Source: Acytostelium subglobosum LB1
Taxonomy: Eukaryota; Evosea; Eumycetozoa; Acytosteliales; Acytosteliaceae
NCBI RefSeq assembly: GCF_000787575.1
Contig: NW_012236528.1
Coordinates: 63,552-127,551, forward strand
Direction: 5' to 3'
DNA: 64,000 bases
Positions 57,971-64,000 of this stretch are shown here, in pieces. The notes beneath the pieces are model-generated. The model saw only the letters and a list, made by a program, of their open reading frames with translations, was not told where the DNA came from and searched no databases. The position numbers and the translations under genes were made by a program. Numbering within the stretch: the first letter of the stretch is position 1; every line of letters starts with the position of its first letter.

Positions 57971-58611
57971 TCGATCATTAGATTGATTGATAGGACCTTC
58001 TATCCAACCATGTACCATTGATCAATCGCCTAAATATTTTATTATATTAATCATCAACAACATCATGTCATCATCATCATCATCATCATCATCAATCATT
58101 GGTGATGGGAACACTGACGAATCACAATGACTGGCCGGACGACCAGTCAAACCAATCATTATTGACTTTCCTCCAATCAATCATTCTATCAATGATGGAT
58201 CACTGAACATACATATGTTTGATCTGATCATCTACAACATATATTCCATAGATCATGGCTGAATTGTAATTCGTCACTTGATTATTATCTCTTCATCACA
58301 ATCAAACACACACTCAAACACCCACATATTTGATCGATCCAATGATGACCATAAAAGGTAGTATTATTATTTGTGTATGTTTGTAATATGTACATTCTAT
58401 TATGACCTATCATTGTAATAACCATATCGTTAATAATAAAATATATGTAGTATGGTCATCCAAAGACCATCACCAAAAAAGGAAAAGGGAAGCTATTTAA
58501 TCGATCATCCAAAGGAATTATACAAATCATCCAGTCAATCATCCAAGATTATTCTGAACAATATCTACCTTCGTAACACTACTATCTACTACTATCACTA
58601 CTACTACAACG
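57971..58611. promoter_or_regulatory. Spacer between KCTD9-like and secreted Q/N-rich genes
   Basis: Gene-free, with ATC repeats (58070-58095) and A/T-rich promoter sequence before the ATG at 58612. An open stretch at 58452-58676 reads through the next start and is not called. Confidence 0.4.
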
Positions 58612-58926
58612 ATGTCAATCAAACTCTTTACCATCTTGGTCGTCGCCTTGGCCTGTATCTCAATGTGCAATGCTGATTATTGGAATCCAAACAACAACAA
58701 TCAACAACAGCAACAACAACAACAACAACGTGATGGTAATTGGAACAACAATCCAAATGTCTATTATAACGCCAACGGATATTTCGCCCAGAATCGCAAT
58801 GGCAACCTCCAGCAGCAACAGCAACAGCAGCAACAGCAAATGGGAATGGGTCAGCCCATCTACAGAACCTACCAACAGCCAATCTACAATCCCTACAACA
58901 CATATCCTGGCCAAGTCTTCATCTAA
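58612..58926 (+). CDS. Secreted Gln/Asn-rich small protein
   Basis: 104 residues. The first 21 form a clear signal peptide ('MSIKLFTILVVALACISMCNA'), with likely cleavage before 'DYWNP'. The mature part is two Gln runs in an Asn/Gly/Tyr-rich matrix, ending 'YRTYQQPIYNPYNTYPGQVF'. Tyr/Pro repeats and lack of cysteines suggest a structural sheath or coat protein. The family is not recognised. The gene is intronless with a conventional polyadenylation region about 100 bp downstream (TTCAATAAACA near 59035). Confidence 0.75.
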   Translation: MSIKLFTILVVALACISMCNADYWNPNNNNQQQQQQQQQRDGNWNNNPNVYYNANGYFAQNRNGNLQQQQQQQQQQMGMGQPIYRTYQQPIYNPYNTYPGQVFI

Positions 58927-59256
58927 AGGACTAAACAAGGGATCTCGGCAATAACGGTGTGATTGATTGATTGATTTGATTTATTATTAATAGATACATT
59001 TCGGAAGATGACTATTACTTTGCAACCAAAAGTTCAATAAACATGTTGTTATGTGATCAATCAAAAAAATCGAATTCCAATCTTGGCATCACATCTCGCA
59101 AATGGTAACCGGTTGTCGTTTGCAGACGCAGATATTTTGTCAAAGTGAGAGAGTACAATGTTATGAGTGTTGTTATTACATCTGTACCTCACTTCACATA
59201 ACTCATCATATAAATATTTATAATAAGATAGAGATAATCAATCAATCAATCAAACA
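58927..59256. promoter_or_regulatory. Spacer upstream of the sulfotransferase
   Basis: Holds AATAAA (59036) and the leader of the next gene with AATCAATCAATCAATCAAAC immediately before the ATG at 59257. Nothing else seen. Confidence 0.4.
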
Positions 59257-60714
59257 ATGGGGAAGAAGGTTGCAGCCACAAAGGTGATGATGACACCAAA
59301 GATGATACTGGCGATATGTATCTGTATTGTGGTGTTGACGACAATGTACTCAATGAAGATGATTAGAACTAAATCAATGATTGAGACATTGGACGATGAC
59401 CCAGATTATCAACAATCACAACAACAACAACAACAATCACAAGAACAACCACCTTTACTATTACAACCTCATCAACAACAAGTGTTGGGCGTGGATACTA
59501 GTAGTGAACAGAGAGTACCTAATCATGTGCCGCGTAGGTTTGCCCCGGTGAGCAGACCGACACCAAAGCCACAGTTGACATCGGAGGAGTTGGAAGCAGA
59601 GGAAAGGATCAAGAAGGAACAGGCCATCGCCAATGAAGCCGAGCGAAAGGTGTTGGTACAACGCGTCTTCCAGGAGGTGTTGGACGAGCGCGAGATGATC
59701 TCTGCTATCCAGGCCGACAAACACTCGACCGTTAAGTTGCCACAGTATGCGGTTCTTCCTTCTCTTCCTTTCGACTACCGTCCACTTGATCAAGAAACCG
59801 ACCAGCAGTACCTGCTCGACAACAAGTGGAAACTGAAAAAGGAACTGAATCCATTCCTCTTGCAAAAGCCTCATATATTCGTTCACATTGCCAAGACGGC
59901 CGGCTCATCACTGGGCAACATCTTCAAGAGAAACGAGCGTCGTGATCAATTTAGTCACTACTGGGTGCACCCTGGCAAGCACGAGCTGGAATTTGTCGCC
60001 GGACACAAGTCCACTATCTTTGGCCACATTCGCTTTGGACTTCACTTTTACTATCGCGACATGCATCCAAATCGTGTGACACTGCGCGACGACGGTCTCA
60101 ACCCATACTCCTACATGACAATGATGCGCGAGCCCGTCGACAGGGTCATCTCACATTATTATTATCATCGTCAGAATAAGCGCGATCCTGGTCATGCTCT
60201 GGCCATGAAGTACACACTCCAAGAATGGTTGGAGCGCAGTCCAGCCGCCAACAACGAACAAGCCAGGATGCTATGTGGCGTAGCTCCACCCGAGTACATT
60301 GATAACGAGAGCCTTACCGAGACATGTGCTCACCATCATTTGAAATAGTATGTGTTGTTGTCGTCACTACCATGGTTGAACCTGGACGACTCTAACCAAA
60401 CCTCCTCTACATCATATAGTACTTATAAGTTTGTTGGATTAACGGAGAAGTTCCCAGAGAGTCTGGTGTTGTTGACACATTATGCAGGATTCCAGGCGAT
60501 CAGATTCTCAAAGATCAACACTGGAACGCAGAGACCCAGTGTGTCTGAGGTGCCAGTGGAGATTGTCGAAGAGATCAAACGAAGGAATTACATGGACATT
60601 GAACTATATAATATTGCCAAAGAGATGTTCGAGATGCAGATCGATGCAATTGGTCGCGAATTCGTCGAGCGAGAAGTTAAGGAGTTTAGAAAGAGAATAA
60701 AGGTGCTGCATTGA
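59257..60714 (+). CDS. Golgi carbohydrate sulfotransferase (Sulfotransfer_2-like)
   Basis: Exons 59257-60347 and 60420-60714; 461 residues. A type II anchor lies at about 16-34 ('ILAICICIVVLTTMYSM'). A Gln-rich stem and a charged helix follow. The PAPS-binding 5'-phosphosulfate loop is 'HIAKTAGSSLGNIF' (about residue 210) and the 3'-phosphate site is 'MMREPVDRVISHYYYH' (about residue 290). This pattern fits 2-O-sulfotransferase-like enzymes that sulfate Golgi glycans. The C-terminal exon has 'FVGLTEKFPESLVLL', typical of the family. Acceptor unknown. Confidence 0.85.
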
Positions 60715-60808
60715 CGGTCAATCAATGCATGCATGCCATGTTCATAGAAAGAGAGAGAGAGTTGATTGATTGATTGATATATTTGTATTGTTTAGCCATA
60801 CATCATGC

Positions 60809-63800
60809 TTACTTTGGTGTCGAGATGTAGTACTGAGAATCATTGTTGTTGTTGTTGTTGTTTGATTGCTGCTGACTGTCTATCTCTGGCACCTTAAAGT
60901 TGAGTGATCTTCCTACTTGGTAAACCTTATTCAACGTGTCATCAAACTCCTTGTTCTCAACCAACTGCAGATACTTCTTGTACAGTGCCATGGCCTATTA
61001 TCATGTTGATGATGTCAGTTTGGAATCCATCTTGGAATGATTGATTGAATGAATGAATGTACTTACAGTCTTCGCATCCTCTATACTACAATGAGTCTCT
61101 GTTTGGATATCTGTCTTTAGAAGTATGTAGGCTAGGAAACGGAGGGATAACTTGCGCTGATTACGTAGATGGAACAACTCGACAGTGTCAATGATTTGCT
61201 CGGGTGGCACGTACATGTTGATGATCCTAAAGTCCTTCTTCAGGCCGTGTCCGACAAACTTGACGCGCTGATCTGCCAGGTAGCGTAGCTTCAGGTACAC
61301 CGACTTGAGACTGACCAGGTTCTTGGTGGTGAGCTTGGTGTCGAGATCGCCAGGCTGGATTCCAGAGAATCGCGTCAGATAGTCCGTGACCTGCTCGACC
61401 GATTGGATATAGTCGTCAAAGAAGCATTCCTCGTTCTCGCGCACAAGACTGACACGCGCCAGACTGAAGTTGCCGGGCTGGATGATGACACGCTTGCCAT
61501 CGCTGCTGACCTCGGTCTCCTCAGGTCCAATCGAAACAAACTCTGTGTCAATGGCCACAAGCTCCTCTGTCTTGGGCAGCGTGGCCAGTGTGGGCGGCTT
61601 GAACGACGGGTTCTTGGTCGTCAATAGGTTATTGGCCATGTACACCTCCTTTGTAATTGGCATGATGACGGTGGGCACTGGGTCCAGTTGCTTCTCATAG
61701 CCAACACGGCGGTAGAGTACCACGGCGGGCGACTTCCAGTTGGAGTCGAAGTGTGTAACATCGTTGATTGAGCAAGCCTTAATCTTCAGGTCGTTGAAGA
61801 GGTAGTAGCGCGCCGGCGACTCGTCGATGTAAAAGTCTGACGCGCGTATGTGCGTCACCAGATGGCCCTGCTTTGGCAGTCGCTTGACCTGGTCCTTGAT
61901 CAGCGACATGTTGGAGATCAGCTCGTAGAGCTGTCCACTGTTGCCATCGACGTCATCCTTTGCTACTGCGGCGTCTGTACAATTGTTTGGATACTCGATG
62001 ATGCTGATCACATTGGACTGCGTGTCCAACTTGATCCTTATGCGTGTGGGCAGCCACGTGCGCTCGTTCTCAAACGACATCTCGTGAGTGGCGGGCTTGA
62101 CTACGCCTGGGGGGGCGTTGGCCGTGTAGCGCCAATAGTCCTCGTGCTCCTTCTTTGAGATGTTGGCGTTCAGACACAGCAGGTTGGGCAGTGACTTGGG
62201 GAACTTCTTCTGATGGGTGTTGTAGTAGTTTTTACACTTGTCGCACCATGCTGGAGTCTTGACCTGCTTGGACAGACTGGTCTTGAGTATGTTGGAAAAT
62301 GTGGCGCCCTCTGGACCGAGCTCCTGCACAGAGTTTGGATATGCCATGTCGATTTGGAAGTGACGTGATTGCTTCTCGTACGTATTGCCACAATTGATGC
62401 ACTTGTTTGATGATACCACATTGAATCCAAACAATGTATCAATGATTGATTCGGGATGTTGTTGTTGTTGTTGTTGAAGTTGTTGTTGTTGCTGTTGCTG
62501 TTGATGGTGATGTTGATGATGATGTTTGTTGTGATGATGATGTTGTTGCTGTTGATTGGTGTTGGTGGATGACTGCTGTGTGGCTGTTGTTGGAACACTT
62601 AGTTCCTTATTTATCTGTTCGAGAAGGAATCGATTAAAGTTGGCGGCCAATTGAGACAAAGGTATTGGTGATTCCGGTTGATCCTGTGACAAGTACAATC
62701 CAAGTGCCACTGCCTGTGGTAGTTGTTTGATCACTCTCAAAAAGTTACTTGTCTCTACTGTCTTGCCTCTACATCTCTCAATCATATCTAATGAATGATC
62801 AGGTGATCAGGTGTTTGATTGAGTGAGTGATTGAGCGAGTGATCATGGTCCAGTAGTATTACACATACGGAAGATGAAACCGAGTTCACAACTTAGACAA
62901 GTGTTCTTGGAGCATAGATGATTCAATAGAGCGTTGCGTATATGTGGTATAAAGTATAGAGTTTGAATGCAACTGTTGGAATATGTACTGGGCAGACTGT
63001 TCTCAAGTCCAGAGAACTTGGTCTTGTTGTAAGATCTATGGAGTGCGGTGATGAGTGATTAGTGAGTGAATGAGAGGATCACGGAGCATCTGATTGATTG
63101 ATGACATACGACACATCAAACTCCTCTATTCCAAGTTTGATACCCATCCATCTGTATGCCTTTGGTGGCCTGACCTGTCCGATTGATGACTGTGTGAATG
63201 TATGAATGGATGGATGTTAGTTCAACAACTCGAGAGAGAGATGATCACATGATGTATACATACCAAGGTAAGGTTGGCGATGGTCCTTTGACTCGACTTG
63301 CCATCTTCGTAGGTCTTGGAACGTATCTGTTTCCTTGAGATTCCAGTGTTTGAGATGTATCCGACAAAGTCATGTTGCTTCAAATGTACGAGAAGGGAGG
63401 GATTGAGTGGACGCTGTGGCAAGCCAACGGGATATGATAGAGTGGGCTTCCAGTAGCTGAGCAGGGATTGATCGTGCTGGTCTTGGTAGAAGGGCACGGT
63501 GGACAGGGGCCAGTCCTCCTCCATGCGATTGCCATTGGTGAAGTGGGGAAAGTCGACAATGTCCAGGGGGAAGCTGTTGTTGTTGACGTGGATGTTGTCC
63601 TTCTCGCCCCACTGATGGATGACGCTGGCGCCATCGCCAAATGCCATGACGTCGCCCGTCGAAGAGACGTCAAACGACGTGATGTAGCCATAGAGTGAGT
63701 CGATGTTGAAGTACTGCGAGTTCTGAGGCGCAGCAGCCGCCGCCACAGGGTCCACCTGGAGCTCAGAGATCTGGATCTGTCCGCTAATGTCTGAGGCTAT

Positions 63801-64000
63801 CGCGATCGATTGGTAGTAGCGTGGATGGAAGCGTACGATTGATGGTCGCTTACACTGGATTGGTGGCAGTGGTCTCAGTGTCTTGACGTCAAACACCTTA
63901 ATGACGGGGTCGGCAAGCAGCTGGCCGCTGCGCACTGAGCAGCCACTCGTGACCAGCATGTCGCCCTTGATATCTGCACTGCGCACGTCGGCCTTGTGCG
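60809..64000 (-). CDS. pan2: PAN2, catalytic subunit of the PAN2-PAN3 deadenylase, 5' partial
   Basis: Five exons on the minus strand seen here: 63264-64000 and beyond, 63110-63189, 62869-63035, 61067-62787, 60809-60994; about 963 residues, start off the right edge. PAN2 shortens mRNA poly(A) tails in the cytoplasm. The first exon is the WD40 part ('LLADPVIKVFDVKTLRPLPP'). The pseudo-UCH domain follows ('SYNKTKFSGLENSLPSTYSN', 'CLSCELGFIFHM'). It includes zinc-type 'CINC' and 'CDKCKNYY' pairs and a long His/Gln run. The DEDD exonuclease domain has Asp and Glu in 'AIDTEFVSI', Asp in 'GHGLKKDFRIINMYV' and Asp in 'HCSIEDAKT'. All four acidic residues are intact. The C-terminus has an Asn run. 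Confidence 0.94.

Noticed and set aside
58452-58676. 74-codon stretch overlapping the secreted protein start
   Set aside because: Out of frame with the signal-peptide gene and mostly low-complexity leader.

Overview
This window looks like nuclear DNA from a dictyostelid social amoeba. The genes are compact. They are interrupted by short (about 55-110 bp) AT-rich introns with GTAAGT/GTATGT donors, and the proteins carry Asn, Gln and Ser/Thr runs. Several genes are dictyostelid hallmarks: a CudA-type developmental regulator, a dcsA-type cellulose synthase, a kinase-RasGEF fusion, and a tiny Ser/Gly-rich protein with a 13-nt first exon. By eye the coding base composition is more GC-rich than in D. 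discoideum, which suggests a more GC-rich dictyostelid lineage; I cannot name the species. About 29 genes lie on both strands. I rebuilt exon structures by hand from splice motifs, phase continuity and protein-family continuity.

Layout. 1-9.5 kb: 3' end of a BRO1-domain gene, an RluA-type pseudouridine synthase, an LRR protein, then on the minus strand a DHHC palmitoyltransferase, a GT49 glycosyltransferase and two small genes. 9.5-19.5 kb: AT-rich spacer, an ammonium transporter, a CudA-like regulator with an apparent +1 frame change, a Harbinger-like DNA transposon interrupted by a 100-N gap, and an unrecognised Ser-rich protein. 19.6-31 kb: RalGAP-beta-like (minus) divergent from a RhoGAP (plus), an NRBF2/Atg38-like protein and an orphan. 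31-47 kb: PWP2, MED4, mitochondrial p32/MAM33, a kinase-RasGEF fusion, a NUDT19-like Nudix hydrolase, an FYVE-like/IPT protein and DHX35. 47-64 kb: a P-loop ATPase, a protein with about five ILEI/FAM3 (GG) domains, cellulose synthase with a 2-kb upstream region, a KCTD9-like BTB/pentapeptide protein preceded by an overlapping ORF, a secreted Q/N-rich protein, a sulfotransferase, and PAN2 running off the right edge.

Functionally the window mixes RNA housekeeping (pseudouridylation, PWP2 rRNA processing, DHX35, PAN2, MED4), small-GTPase control (RasGEF, RhoGAP, RalGAP), membrane and extracellular modification (DHHC, GT49, sulfotransferase, cellulose synthase) and development (CudA-like, cellulose). 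There is no operon logic. Neighbours are mostly tail-to-tail or divergent with short spacers.

The most unusual observations are: two genes (CudA-like and KCTD9-like) whose long upstream frame ends at a TGA followed by T and whose conserved domain lies in the +1 frame; telomere-like C-rich and G-rich tracts bracketing the p32 gene in chromosome-end orientation; the multi-ILEI protein beside a P-loop ATPase; and tetranucleotide tracts with consistent strand polarity in introns.
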